Below are positions 1-11,207 of a DNA stretch of 64,000 bases, in pieces. Position 1 is the first letter of the stretch, and the number at the start of each line of letters is the position of its first letter. This DNA is from Isoetes taiwanensis (lineage: Eukaryota > Streptophyta > Lycopodiopsida > Isoetales > Isoetaceae). The stretch is taken from assembly GCA_021234155.1 (NCBI GenBank), contig JAJEKV010000592.1, positions 1-64,000 of the forward strand, given 5' to 3'. The translations under genes and the position numbers were made by a program. The notes under the pieces were generated by a model, which was given only the letters and a program-made list of their open reading frames with translations, made no database searches and was not told where the DNA came from.

Positions 1-850
1 GGAAAGTAAAATTAACATAATGTTGAGACCATAGAAAAATGATCATAAAAATGGAATTGAGTTAATAACCTCAATTCAATGAAGTATCAAAGTTAATAGT
101 TTAGAATCTAGGCATGAATATAATAACCGCATAGATTCATGCATACACATATTTAGAGGACTCATAGTTCAGAGCAAGATTTTCCTGAATAGCCTCAGAG
201 CATACTAGTGATTATTCAAGATATCTCAAGTACTATTTTACAAAATTGTACCATACCCGAGTAGGTTGATTCGAAGCTTCCATACCGATACCAAGAGAGC
301 CAAAGATTAACGGGAACAAATACAAAGAGAAGGAAAGAAGCAGAGGTCAAGTCATAAGTATCAAATGAAATGGAAGAAGTCTCGAATCGGGGCAAGGAGA
401 GGTACCATTTCAGCCCCCAATTGACTCAGTCTCTCTATAAGCCCGCCCGAAATTTAAAAGTAGACATGAGATGGATCAAGGTGCCATAACGATCATTACT
501 GCCTCTATGATAGTAATAACATGCTCAGAAACTCAAACTCTGATCCACCATGTTTGCACTATTGTTCTCCAGAACCAAAACAGGATGAACATGAGATGTA
601 TTTCCTTTGAAAATTCACTTCCCCAACCGATCTCATTTTCATTTAACCGTTGAATAGATCAGATTAATCTCCACTTAACCGAACCTGGAGCCACATATTG
701 TGTAATCCCAAATGCGGTAATCGAAAGTTTTTTTGCGGGATAAGGGGGATATTTTGAAACCCGGTATCATCAAGTTCTCAGGTTGAGCTTCACTTTGCAA
801 ATTCTCGATAATCTAGCATCAAGGGAATCAATATTAGAGTCTAGATTGAT
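1..850. other. Unassigned; possible LINE 3' untranslated tail
   Basis: No coding similarity is visible. The minus strand continues directly from the LINE C-terminal fragment at 850-1906, so part of this stretch may be that LINE's 3' untranslated region. A run of seven T at about 727-733 could be an eroded poly(A) tail read on the minus strand, but it is too short to fix the end. The window edge prevents finding the outer boundary. Confidence 0.3.
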
Positions 851-1906
851 GACAAAAAGCTTAAAGAAACCATAGAAACCGAATAATTCCTACCGAACCA
901 ATTATTATCAATATGATTCCCTAAGCTTTTATGTTTTATGAACAAGATACAAATTGTATGTCATATATAACGGCCATTTTATCCATAAAGGAGATGGATC
1001 AGCAGCCCTATGCAAACATCTATTTCTATAAGCCCAAATATTCCACAAAGCAATGAAAGAAATAGAATTTTTAAATTTTATTACCCGGACATAATGAAGT
1101 TAATAATACTCCCTTGTTTCTTAATGTTGAAGACCCTCAAAAACCAAGTCCGTAATTTTAGAAATTTTAGGACAATTAAAATGCCGGATCAATATCTTCA
1201 GAGTTGTTACAATGTAGGGGATGTGAGGGAATTTATAGCGTGGTTATTGGAATCATTAGCATTCAACTGCGGGGTCTAATAAAGTCTCCAAATTCGGAAT
1301 GCTTTTATTTGCAACAACCAAGATAAAGAAAGTAATTTTTGGGAGCACAATAGGAACCCAAACATTTCAAGAGAGCAGTTCCTAATCCATGAATATTCCA
1401 AGAAAGGCAAGCTTTAGAACGATTGGAACCAGCCGAAAGTTATAGATATGAGAAACTTTGTAAAGTACTCTTGTCTTTATGATACCAATCAACTGGTAGG
1501 AGCAAAGATTAGCAAGAGTATGAGTGTAAACTTTGGAAATAATATGTTTGAATAAAATCTTGTCCGAGGAAGTACCAATCGATAATAGATTTAAACTCCG
1601 GGTCCAAGAAATCCATCCGCCCATTAATGTAAATATCCTTAAGCTTTTTGAATACCAAAAGATGTCCATTTTCTATAACTTTTGGGATGATTTATTGCCA
1701 AAGGGATATCATTATTTTTGGCAAGGGTAGGATTCCAAAAATGCTAGTATCATGATGAGATTGATCAATAGGACTATGAGTGTAAGCGTGAGACATGATT
1801 CCAAGCATTTATCAAATTTCTCATAAGAGGAGAGGAGTTGGTTCTTTGGCTTAAGCAAATTGAAAGCTTGAGAAGAGGGCAGGAGTGCATAATAGAACAA
1901 AGTTTA
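850..1906 (-). pseudogene. LINE ORF2 C-terminal fragment (zinc-finger RVT region), cut off by an insertion
   Basis: On the minus strand the region at about 1270-1370 reads VWVPIVLPKITFF followed, in a neighbouring frame, by WLLQIKAFRIWRLY. This is the usual start of the zinc-binding region that follows LINE reverse transcriptase. Further on, at about 1010-1055, it reads ALWNIWAYRNRCLHR, the WNIW..RNR signature near the C-terminus of plant L1-type ORF2. The reading is broken by stops and frameshifts. The fragment supplies exactly the part missing from the LINE body at 4053-9560, same strand and right order. I infer one LINE split by the inverted-repeat element between them. Confidence 0.7.
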
Positions 1907-1985
1907 AAATGAAACGCACTAATTTGCTCCAAGCGACTTTAAAAGGAATCTTTGAAAGATTCCCTAAAATTCCCAAAAAGGTCCA
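1907..1985 (+). repeat. Left terminal inverted repeat
   Basis: Pairs in inverted orientation with 3970-4052. The outer 15 bases are identical; inside them blocks of identity alternate with small indels. Confidence 0.65.
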
Positions 1986-2504
1986 TTTTTCGGTATAGTT
2001 GTGACATGTGTGACAATTTGAATATTTTAGGCACCATTTTTTGAGGGGGGATTTGAACCTTCCATTAAAAAATTGATACCCTTTTTGGCCCCCTAGTTTG
2101 CTTTGAGAAATAGTAACATTTTCAAGGACTAAAAAAAAATAGACATTGAAAAAAAAACAACAAGTCTACTAGAGTGCCAAAAAGGTATTATATTTAAAGT
2201 TTTTTAAAATCATTCTGGGATTATGAACAAAATTGTAAAAATTCAACATATTTTGACATTGTCTCACTTTGAAGCTCACTCTTGCCTTATATACATGCTC
2301 TTATTTGCTCTCTGGAATTTCGCTATAGACTTCCTCAGATAACAAAGAGATGGCCATGTAAGTATCAACCTTGACTTTTTTCAAAATTTATAATGTATTT
2401 ATTTTTTTGTAGTGCATAGTTTCTTCCAAACAAATTTCTAGGTGGTATACATTCATACCACAATAGATAGTAATGTGTGGACATAGTATGCCGAGATAGT
2501 TCAC

Positions 2505-2760
2505 TGCGGTATAAATTTATACGCTAAGAGGACTCAAAAGCAGGTATATATTTGGCAGATAAATTTATAATCAAGGATTTTCTAAGTATAAATTTATACT
2601 GCTGAGTTCTCTCGGTATAAACTTATACCGGATTTTTATATATTTTTATGTATATATAGTATATATATACTATATATATAGTATATAACAAAAATGAAAA
2701 GTCAACTCTTGTCGTATAAATTTATACGGTAAGAGTTCTAGAATAATGTAAATTTATACC
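2505..2760. repeat. Cluster of GTATAAATTTATAC palindromes
   Basis: Perfect palindromes occur at 2509-2522 (GTATAAATTTATAC), 2585-2600 (AGTATAAATTTATACT) and 2713-2728 (CGTATAAATTTATACG). A near-perfect one is at 2613-2630 (CGGTATAAACTTATACCG). A degenerate half is at about 2747-2760. The copy at 2713 sits in a longer hairpin closed by ACTCTT and AAGAGT. An AT-only stretch of nested TATATA palindromes lies between them at about 2637-2690. The copies are in the interior of the inverted-repeat element. Confidence 0.8.
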
Positions 2761-3969
2761 ATTTTTTTTTATAGGTACGAATGCTAAACCCTCTTTGGCC
2801 CGGTGGGCAACCAAGTTAGTGAAAAATTTTTGTCGGATCAGGTCGGTAAAACGTTAATATATATATACTATATATATATAAAATATATATATACATATGT
2901 AATATATACTGTGGTCCTTGTGGAGTCATTCTTGCCCCCAAAGGATTTGCAACTTAATATTGATGAAATAACACACTTAAGGGATAATTTTATACATTAA
3001 TATTAGTTTTTAGTTCAAAAGTTCTAAATCGATTCTAAAATTTCCGAGCTTGTAATGCAATATTAGAGCATAAATTAGTCAAAATGCGTGTTGTTATTTT
3101 TACTTTTTTACTCTACACACATGCTAACTTCACTTTAACGGCTTAAAAGTTGCTACTAAAAAGCAAGAAACCCCAAAAAGAACCCCAAAATATTATGGAG
3201 ACAATTTAAAGTTCTAAGAAGGAAAGCACATGATTTGTCTAAAAGCGGTGCGAGTAGTATAACCCCTCGAGAAGTTTACCTATTCATTTGCAAACCCAGG
3301 ACATGAAAGGGCAAAGATAGATAAACACTTTCTTTGGTAAAGAAATGTGCATTGACACCTTCGCTCTGAGATGACAAAATTGCGATGAAGATGCTCAACA
3401 TTGACAAGGAGGATGACTATCTTCGAGCATCCTGCGTTGTGGATTGGTTTGTGCAAGTCTCCATGACGTGTACTAATACATCTTCGAGAACAACAACGAA
3501 GGGGCATGGAAGCACAAACCTTCATTACTTCAACTTTTGCTTCCGGTGTAAATTTTTATACTGCATCCTCAACTGAAACCCTAATTGTGAAATATTGTGG
3601 ATGTATTGGCGTCTCAGAATACTATGTGATGCAAAACAATGGTTTGTCATTCAAGCGCTTTGTTCAACCGGCTCTGGATGTTTTTTAAGGTCAACTAAGA
3701 TGTTTAGCCAAAGCGGTTTGTAAAATAAGAATTGTTTTCCTTCTATAAGCGCCAACAAAAAAATTTCAAGGACAAGGTACAAAAGCATTTAATTTTTTCT
3801 ATATGAATTTGCCCCATAATAAATCTTTGGCTTCAGAGCAGTTCTTTTCCCTCCAAAATGTGATATTTTTTTTTTTTTTGGTTTCCTCCATAACGTTAAG
3901 CCTTCCTAAAAATGTCTCATTTTTCATGAGCGGTTTTGTAAATATTTGGACTCAAAAGATAATAAAAGG

Positions 3970-4052
3970 ATCCTTTTTAGGGGATTTTAAAATTTTGTAA
4001 ATTTTCGGAAGGAATCTTTCAAAGCACTTCTTAAATAAGTGCGTTTCATTTT
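3970..4052 (-). repeat. Right terminal inverted repeat
   Basis: Inverted partner of 1907-1985. The outermost bases on the plus strand are GTGCGTTTCATTTT at about 4040-4052, directly next to LINE coding sequence on the right. Confidence 0.65.
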
Positions 4053-4095
4053 CGCTTTATTGTTATAGAAGGATGACCATCAATTGTACTTTGAC

Positions 4096-5600
4096 CTAGC
4101 CAATAATGAATAAATCTAGTTGCAGGATTATCTTGGCACAGTAGTGACTTCTAGATATACTTCCACAAGAAAAGCATAACCCTCGTAAAAGCGGTTTTAC
4201 AACCAAGACCCCCTTCCTTTTACTTTTGGTAACATAATTCCAGCCAACCTTATGATGTTTACCCCGGATAAAATTCCTTACGATTCTTTCGATTTGCTGA
4301 TAGATGCACTTGGGAGCAAACAAAGCGGATGAAAAATAAATGTGAGAGCTACCTACCACGGAAGAAGCAATAATAGTTCTCCTCAAGAATTGAGAGACAG
4401 CTACCATAATTATTTAGCTTTTTCTTATTCTTGAGACAATAGGAGTCCATAGATTTTTTATAGAGATATCTAAGGCCAGAGGCATCCCTAGTAGAAGAGG
4501 TTTGATTTGCGGGGGATGCATCTAATACCTAGGATGTCGGGCTGATCATCTGCACCAATGATTACACATTTTGCCATATTCAGATAAATCCCAGAGGCAG
4601 CACTAAATCCATTTAAGATTTTAAGAAAGAACTCAATGTTGCTGACATCATTTTGCGGGAAGCTAAAAGAGTCATGAAGATCTTTACTGACAAAAGTGAG
4701 TTGAGTTACTGTCATTAAGGGGCATTTGCAAACCTTTTAGATCTCCTCTAGATTGATGATACATGATAACTCTCGAAAGTTGTTCAGCCACGGTAATAAA
4801 AGATAAGATGCCAGAGGGCAACCTTGTCTCACACCCTTTTGCAAACTAAAGAATTTAGTAGGTGAGCCATTAAGAAGAATTGCAGATTGGGCTCTGGAGT
4901 TTAACCCCATTATAAGATCAATAATTTTGGATGGAATACCAATTTTTCAGAGAGAGGGTCAGAAATCCCATCCGACAGTGTCAAAGGCTTTAGAAAAATC
5001 AAGCTTAAGAAGGACACAATTCGATTTGAGATTCTAGACCAATGCAAACCCTCCATAGCAAAGCAATATAATTATCTAAGATAAATCTATTGGGAAGGAA
5101 TCTTGATCGATGCAAGTTTATGTTCTTCCGCAAATGCCCTTTGATTCGATTGGCTAAAATTTTGGCACATAATTTATATGTAGAATTTGTCAAAGGAGAT
5201 TGGTCTCCACACTTTGAAAATTTATTTGGATTATCCACTTTTGGAATGAGAGAGATCAGCACCCAGAGGAAATGGTGGGTGAAGATGCTCAAAAACCAAA
5301 ATCCATGAACCATATGAGTGAGATCAGATTTGAACTCTTCCCAAAAATGGAGAAAGAATTCGGTGGAAGACCATCTGGTCGTGGCTCTTCCCTTTAGCAA
5401 ATTTTGGAAAAGTGGCAAGAATTTCATGTGTTCGATGGGGGGCAATTCAATATTAGGGGATAAAGAATCAATGATATTATCCTGGCATAGAGTGAAGAGT
5501 ATCCATGAAATGAGAGGCAGGGCTATCTGACCAAGAGACATCATTAGTAGAGGCAAAGATGTGAGAGTATTTGGAATAAAGAAGTCCGCCATTTTCGGGA
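4096..5600 (-). pseudogene. LINE ORF2 reverse transcriptase domain, broken
   Basis: The minus strand between 5592 and 5005 contains LIPKVDNPNKFS, then LTNSTYKLCAKILANRI and FLPNRFILDNYIA. These are fingers and palm motifs of L1-type RT. Around 4990-5040 it reads DFSKAFDTVGWDF (motif with the first catalytic aspartate), and near 4820-4860 GVRQGCPLA. The FADD catalytic box cannot be recognised in the remnant at 4488-4715, which does keep a following block ending SGIYLNMAKC. 4096-4407 is the region after the palm, with SVVGSSHIYFSSALFAP and IVRNFIRG. At least three frameshifts or stops separate these blocks. It would copy LINE RNA at a nicked target if intact; this copy cannot. Confidence 0.85.
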
Positions 5601-5720
5601 GGAGATTCTAAATTATTCCCTTGATCGCTTTGAATGGAAGTAATTTGTTTCTTAAGCCTGCTTTTTAGCAATGAAAAAGAATTTCAATTGCTATTATCCA
5701 TAGAAGAAGAGAATTTGATT

Positions 5721-6796
5721 TTAGATCCGATAGCTGCCTTTAGCTTCATATTCCTCTATGCCCTTAATTGACTGCTCTAAATTACTCTCTTGCAAATGTA
5801 AGTCAAGAGTTAAGGGATCAGATTGAATCCTGACTCTCACAGACTTCATCTGCATAAGAAGGTTTTTCTTTTCAGCTATCTTCCCCTCCCAGTCATTTTT
5901 GGACCATACTTTAATCCAAGATTTGGAGGCTTTGATCTTAGAATAAAACTCTTTCATAGAATTGGCAGCCCTAACCTTTGGAAGACTGACATAAGAAGAT
6001 TTAAAGTCTTTGCAAAAAGTAGAATTGCTAAGCAAAGAACAATTGAGTTTAAAAGGAATATTGCCAGATCTCTTGATGGAAAGAGGGTGCTTGGTCTCGA
6101 GAAATTGGGGTTGATGATCAGAAATTGAAGTTTGCTCATCACTAGAAACAAAGCTATTATCCCAAAATTCTTGGTTGGAGTTGCTAATGTAGTACCTATC
6201 CAAAGCACAAAATACTCTGGAATTCCCTTTTTGCTTATTAGACCAAGTAAGCCTTGCTGTAGAGGAGGGAATATGAGCAAAGAGGAATGTGTCAAGAAGA
6301 TGTTCCCAATTTAATTTCTCTGTGTTAGACATATTAAGATGTTTGCCTAACTTTAAATCCCAAGAGGGTGTATTGTTGAAGTCCCAGCCAAAATCCAGGA
6401 AATGGAGCTATGATTGAGAAGCCAAGATCTGATATCCAGCCACAAATTTTCCCTCTCTTTCGAGATTATAGAAGCATAAACATTTATGATGCCAAAGTTG
6501 GAACCATTAAAATTGAAGATGACAGCTTGCCAGCATTTGCAAGGACTGTTGTAAATCAGGGTATGGGAGATGTTTTTCCAAATAATAATGAGGCCACCTG
6601 AGGTCCTGGTAGCATCAATCCAAAGAGAAGAGTAATCTGGACCTATCCAATTAGCAAGGTTGGAACATTCAAAGTTTGGCAATCTAAGCTCCTGCAATAA
6701 GATAATGTCAGCTTGATATTCTCTGATTTGAGAAATAGCTCTTCTTCTCTTCAAGGGCCCTTTGATGCCTCTCAAATTCCACGTCATTATCCTCAT
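5721..6796 (-). pseudogene. LINE ORF2 endonuclease domain (exo-endo-phosphatase fold), broken
   Basis: A genuine ATG at 6796 opens MRIMTWNLRGI. This is followed by adenylyl-endonuclease landmarks: ILLQELRLP (the catalytic glutamate motif), SGGLIIIWKN and GIINVYAS. The reading then loses one base near 6382, exactly where family members carry the GDFN catalytic box; the sequence continues in the next frame as NNTP and WDLKLG. The second piece, 6332-5721, keeps TWSNKQKGNSRVFCALDRYY and SDHQP, the C-terminal SDH motif. The domain nicks target DNA for LINE insertion. The ATG start is consistent with the beginning of ORF2. Confidence 0.88.
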
Positions 6797-7390
6797 TTAG
6801 GAAGATAAAGATATAAGGAAAGAAATAAAGGGGATCTAGATAAATATTCTAGATTGACTTCTAGTGTATCTCTTATTTTGAGTCAGTATTGGAAGTTGGG
6901 GTATGGATATAGATATATGCTTTCTCATTTTAATTCCCTTCCTTAATGCTTGGTAGCTTTAGAGGTAGAAAGCTTAGAATAGGAAGGAGTTAAAAAGGTC
7001 ATCATCCCAAGAATTTAGGAAAGCAGGTATAATTCTCTTTGTTATTTTCAATTCGAGAATAGTCAATGTCGAGGAGGAATGAGGGCAGGCCCAAAATTTA
7101 GATTGACAACATGAAAGAATAGGTTCAAATGGACTTTTCAGTAGAATTAACATTATTTTCCATTAAACAAGGAAAGTGGTTTAGATCTTGCCTGGAGTTC
7201 GAGTCTCTTGCATCCTTGGCCACCAAAGCAAATTGAGGTACAATCTTCAAAATTCTGCTCCATCAGATTTTGAGTTTGAATTTCATAAGTGGTCTCATCT
7301 CTTTGTCATGTTTGTTGCCACATTTTTGCCACATTTTCTGCCCCTTAACTGCCTTTTTTACCATCTCTGTGCTATTAGTATGCATCCGAC
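6797..7390 (-). other. Spacer between LINE ORF1 and ORF2
   Basis: About 0.6 kb with no domain in any frame that I can name. Its position between the ORF1 remnant and the ORF2 start is the usual place for the short inter-ORF region of plant L1 elements, with some ORF1 tail possibly included. Confidence 0.5.
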
Positions 7391-9528
7391 CTATCCATCA
7401 AATTGACCTTTTACCGATATTCTCAATGCACCCAATTCATCAATGTCTACTTGTAACTTCGAAGCTGCAGAGCAATTTTTCAGAAATAGGGTTGTTTTCA
7501 AAGGAAGTTTGGGGATTAATGTGAGGAGACAAGTCAATAAGTGGAGCATTTGCTGATGGAGGGGTGGAGGGGGGGGAGCATTTGTTGATGGAAGGGTGGA
7601 GGGGGAGCAATAAGAGCGTCTTGATGAATTAGAGGGACAATTAATTTGAGCAGAGCTTGGCTCATCAGTATCTGCAAGAAGCTCACAATTTATGTCAGCT
7701 AGGACCTTGAATCTGTTGTTATAAATTACCTTATCTGGAGAGTGAACCTTGCTGGCAGGAATACAAGTTGCTCTTTTACCATTGTTTAGATGGTTTGAGT
7801 TGAAATCCTGAACTTCGTGAGTATAAATCTTCAAATGATTTATCCAATGATTTATTTCGCTTTTTTATTTTCCATAATTAATGCCTCTTCATTCCTTCTT
7901 TGTTTGTTGGTTAATCCGAGGAGGATTAATCTTAATCCCTGGCAGGATATGCTTGGAAGGAACCTGAGTGGTTTGCAACAACGCTTTATTGTACTTAGAC
8001 TTAGGGGCAGCAATAAACTTGGGGACAGCAATTACTTCGGCATCCACAAGAATATTATTCAGAGTTTTATGCAGATCAAAGTGCATAGGGGATTTCCCTT
8101 TGAGCTGCAAATTCATGGAGCTCATAGAATTTCCATTCTTACTCTGAGAAGAGTTGACTTTTGTTGAGCAGAATTATCCACAACCTTGGAATTATCTTTG
8201 CATTGAAGATCACCTGTTGAGGATTTTAATACCACCAAACAGAATGAGAATTTCCATTATAAACTTGAGTCTTTGTTGAGATTCTATTTGAGATTCCTCT
8301 TGAGAAGAAATTAGCCTTTGTTGCTTTTTTCTTTTCAATTCTTCTTTACTACCATTGGATCTAGTCCAATTTGGTTGATAACTCGAGTATGAACTTGGCC
8401 ATCCAAACGAAAAGATTTAACTTGTGTTTTACGAATTTAGATACATGTCCATTCTATGAGTCTTAGCAAAGAAGTTCAGTTGCTTTTTGATACATGATAT
8501 TGGCCTTATCTCCCACAATATCTTCGACAAATATTAGAAGAGAAATACCTTGTATTGCAATTAGGGCAAAAAGTAGGAAGACCAACCCATCTAAGTGAAA
8601 ATTAATTTCTTTGCCAAAGAAATCTAAAATAGGGATGGTGGTGGGCTTGGAAATGTCAATTTGAATGTAACATTTAGGGGCTTTATATGGAGAATAATCA
8701 GATGAGATATAGGTTCCAATAGAGTTAAAAATGGCAGAGAAACAATCTTCATTCCAGTAAATAGGATTAAGCTCACTCATGCTAACAGAGACAATAAAAA
8801 ATCTCCCAAAATCATTTAGTGAGAGCTGAGGGCTCCATTTAAGAAAAACCAGTTGGTAAGTGTCAAGAGTGGATCTTGCTGTTTTCAAAAGGAAATTAGC
8901 AGTACGAGAGTTTGCACATTCAACCAGCAAGTAAGGATAATTGAGCCAATATATAGAGTTGACAGTCACTCCTTTATGAAGTTTAAGAATATGACTCCAC
9001 AGTTTGTCAATTTGGATCCCTACTTTATCCACACAGATGACAACTGCTGTTGAAGAAACAGAGCTAATTCTTGAAGCAATTGAAGGATGATCAAGTTTAA
9101 TACCTCTGAAGAGCTTGATAGTTGGCTGAGTTCGAGCCTGGAAATTGTTAAATTCTTCAGATAGTTGAAGATCCGAGAGAACTGGTTGAGGAGGTCTTTG
9201 AATACCATAGGGGAGGGGAACACCCTCAGCATTTAGAGCAGGAAGCAAACCATTGGACCCGGGATCTTTAGAAAGGTTGTCCCAAATAGGAACATCCGAG
9301 GGATAAATGATCCATTCCTTTGGAGATAAAATTCAAATCAGCAAAATCCCCAAATTTGAAGACATTAGAAGGATTCTGGTGGTAGAAACTTAACTGGTCA
9401 AGAAGGACGGAGCGATCTCCCAGAGAGAGGAGCATGAACTTGTGAAGAAAAATGAGGGAATTCGCATTTAGGTATTGAAAAGTTTGCAAATTTTTGTTGG
9501 ATAAAGATTTTTGGCTAATTTGTGACAT
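7391..9528 (-). pseudogene. LINE ORF1 (DUF4283-like nucleic-acid-binding protein), broken
   Basis: The minus strand from 9528 gives three open pieces. The middle one (9248-8463, 261 codons) has the DUF4283-like region: VDKLW-like text near residues 65-75, then YWLNYPYLLVECAN and the RFFIVSVSMSELNPIYW block. These resemble plant LINE ORF1 proteins by layout. Just after it, in a shifted frame near 8550-8580, CPNCN is followed after about ten residues by another C; this looks like a damaged CCHC zinc knuckle. The last piece (7834-7391) is a low-complexity proline- and serine-rich tail containing a short tandem duplication. ORF1 normally coats LINE RNA. The assignment rests on order and weak motif similarity. 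Confidence 0.65.
7544..7605. repeat. Two-copy tandem duplication of about 31 bp in the ORF1 tail
   Basis: GAGCATTTG.TGATGGA.GGGTGGAGGGG occurs twice back to back. On the minus strand it encodes a proline-rich stretch (NAPPPPP) and its repeat. Confidence 0.8.
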
Positions 9529-9560
9529 AATGGAAAAACGCAGGTTAAAACAACAGAGGG

Positions 9561-11037
9561 ACCAAAACAGAGCAAGGAAAGGGCAAGTCTGACAAGAAAG
9601 GCTGAAAAACAGATCCTATGGCAAAGAAATTAAAACTCAGCAGAGAAGGGTTGAGCAATTGAGATCTTACCCGAAATGAAATCCATCAAGAATGATTGAG
9701 ATAGTCTAACATTCCAATTCTCCCAGCAGCTTTTCATTGTAAACTTTGACAGTAATCTTGTGATCACGAATCTTCTCATGGACTCTAAATATAAGGCGAA
9801 ATATCTCTATGACCAACGAATTCTTCAAGCCAAGATTCAATTATCTCGGTTTCAAATTCAATGCAGCCGGGAGAGAAGGAGTATTCGATTTGAAATAAGT
9901 TCTCTGGAAAAATCGTTTGTGAATAAGACAAATCCAAAGATCAGAGTCTTTCCCTTGAAGAAAACCACAAATTATCTTTGATTCTTGCCACAAAATTGTG
10001 AAAATTCGGTGTCCATGGAATGCTAGATCATTGTTTGGCTAACCCTCAAATGTGGGTAGCAAGATAATCTATATCGAATTCGAGCAAGTCAGTGGGGCGT
10101 AATTGATCGATCACGCAACAGAGTTTCAAACAAGAAAAGATTTTGAACTGAAAAACCGCCATTTCAAGAAAAATAGGCGCTAAGGCTCGGCCCATCCTCT
10201 CATCTATTTTCTGGCAGATCTTATAAGCTCAGTACCTAGACCAATTAGGATTGACGTGATTATGGTCTTTGTCTAAAACATATTAGCCATTTATGAAGAA
10301 TGCTTTTTGTAGTTATATTAGTAATGGAAATTGTACAAGGCCCTGTATGAATGCATACAAATATTAAGAATAGAGTACCCAATGGTACAAAAGGACCAAT
10401 TCGTGCTTTGGTAATATAACAATCCCATTTCGAATATGTGTGTTTAAGTGTCTTGATGATGTAGTAATCCCATTTCTAATATGCACGTTTAACTTGGTTG
10501 GTGTCAGTCAATTTTGGTTCGGCATAGTGGTGAACCATTCTTAATCGAGTCCTCATATTTTCTTGCATCCTCACGACCATATACATATTCCTATGTTTTC
10601 TATAGATTCTTGACTCTTCTTCCTATAAAGTATTTAGAGTTTTATATTATAGATCTCGTGATATATTGTTGTGCTCCATATAGACTCTTGATTATTCTTT
10701 TTCGAGTGGCCCCGAGTTCTACATTATTATGGCTTTCCCATATTTTGCTTGTAGGTCGTGGTATGAATGGACCAGAAAATGAATTATGTCTTAATAACAA
10801 TAAAGATATAAGGACTGTACCCAGTTCAGGCACGCCAACATCCTAGGGAACATAACATGCCATTTACAGACCTTGTGGCTCTCAATACCACCAACCCATA
10901 GACTTCCATAGACTACCCGATCTCCATCTCGATCCATTTTATCTCTCCAACGATCCACTTCGCAGAGCCAAATTCAAATGCTTATGACTTACTATATTGG
11001 AGGTTAGGAATGTGTGGTTACATGGCCCAATTATGGC
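9561..11037. other. Unassigned; possible LINE leader to about 10.2 kb
   Basis: No recognisable coding sequence. 9561-10200 may be the 5' untranslated leader of the LINE read on the minus strand. 10500-10860 is open for 110 codons on the plus strand, but its composition is that of AT-rich noncoding DNA and I see no domain. Confidence 0.35.
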
Positions 11038-11038
11038 G

Positions 11039-11207
11039 CAACTCTAGAGATTCTTTTTTTTTTTTTTTTTGAAGAATTATGTCAGCAATATATTAAAAAG
11101 AATGGTAATGTTACAAAGCAAGTGAGGAGGAAGGAGAACTTTGCCCCAAAGAGACAAAGTGATACCTCGACACTCCACAACAACCTGCAACAACTCTAGA
11201 GATTCTT
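11039..11207 (-). mobile_element. Short retroposed insertion with poly(A) tail and 17 bp target-site duplication
   Basis: CAACTCTAGAGATTCTT occurs perfectly at 11039-11055 and again at 11191-11207. Between them lies a T run (11054-11070, overlapping the duplication) and about 120 bp of body. This is the structure left by target-primed reverse transcription of a minus-strand element with a 3' poly(A). The body just inside the tail (GAAG..TTATTAAAA..TTACAAAG-like) resembles the sequence inside the T run at 17275, so both may be 3' ends of one LINE or SINE family. At 135 bp it is either a SINE or a severely 5'-truncated LINE. Confidence 0.85.

Larger units (their letters stand above)
1907..4052. 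mobile_element. Non-autonomous DNA transposon with about 80 bp imperfect terminal inverted repeats, inserted in a LINE
   Basis: The two ends are inverted copies. Both begin AAAATGAAACGCACT (15 bases identical), then keep a .ATTT block, TTTGAAAGATTCC and a CCC..AAAAAGG block over about 80 bp. The 2.15 kb interior has no transposase-like reading. It holds a cluster of GTATAAATTTATAC palindromes, long AT runs and unassigned sequence. The flanks are the two halves of one minus-strand LINE, which supports an insertion. I could not find a clean target-site duplication (neither 8 nor 9 bp matches), so assignment to Mutator-like, hAT or another superfamily is open. Confidence 0.6.
4053..9560 (-). mobile_element. 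Plant L1-type LINE, main body (ORF1, spacer, endonuclease and reverse transcriptase)
   Basis: Minus-strand reading gives the L1 order: ORF1, about 0.6 kb spacer, then ORF2 with an exonuclease-endonuclease-phosphatase domain and reverse transcriptase. The C-terminal part lies beyond the inverted-repeat insertion at 850-1906. The 5' limit is soft. ORF1 reading starts near 9528, and some untranslated leader may reach about 10200. No poly(A) tail or target duplication is visible inside the window. Stops and frameshifts in every domain make it inactive. Confidence 0.85.

Noticed and set aside
1907-4052. Mutator assignment for the inverted-repeat element
   Set aside because: No 8-9 bp target duplication could be matched and the ends do not fit a consensus I can name; left unclassified.
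10514-10846. Plus-strand 110-codon frame
   Set aside because: Tyrosine/leucine/serine-rich translation of AT-rich DNA with an overlapping antisense frame; no recognisable motif.
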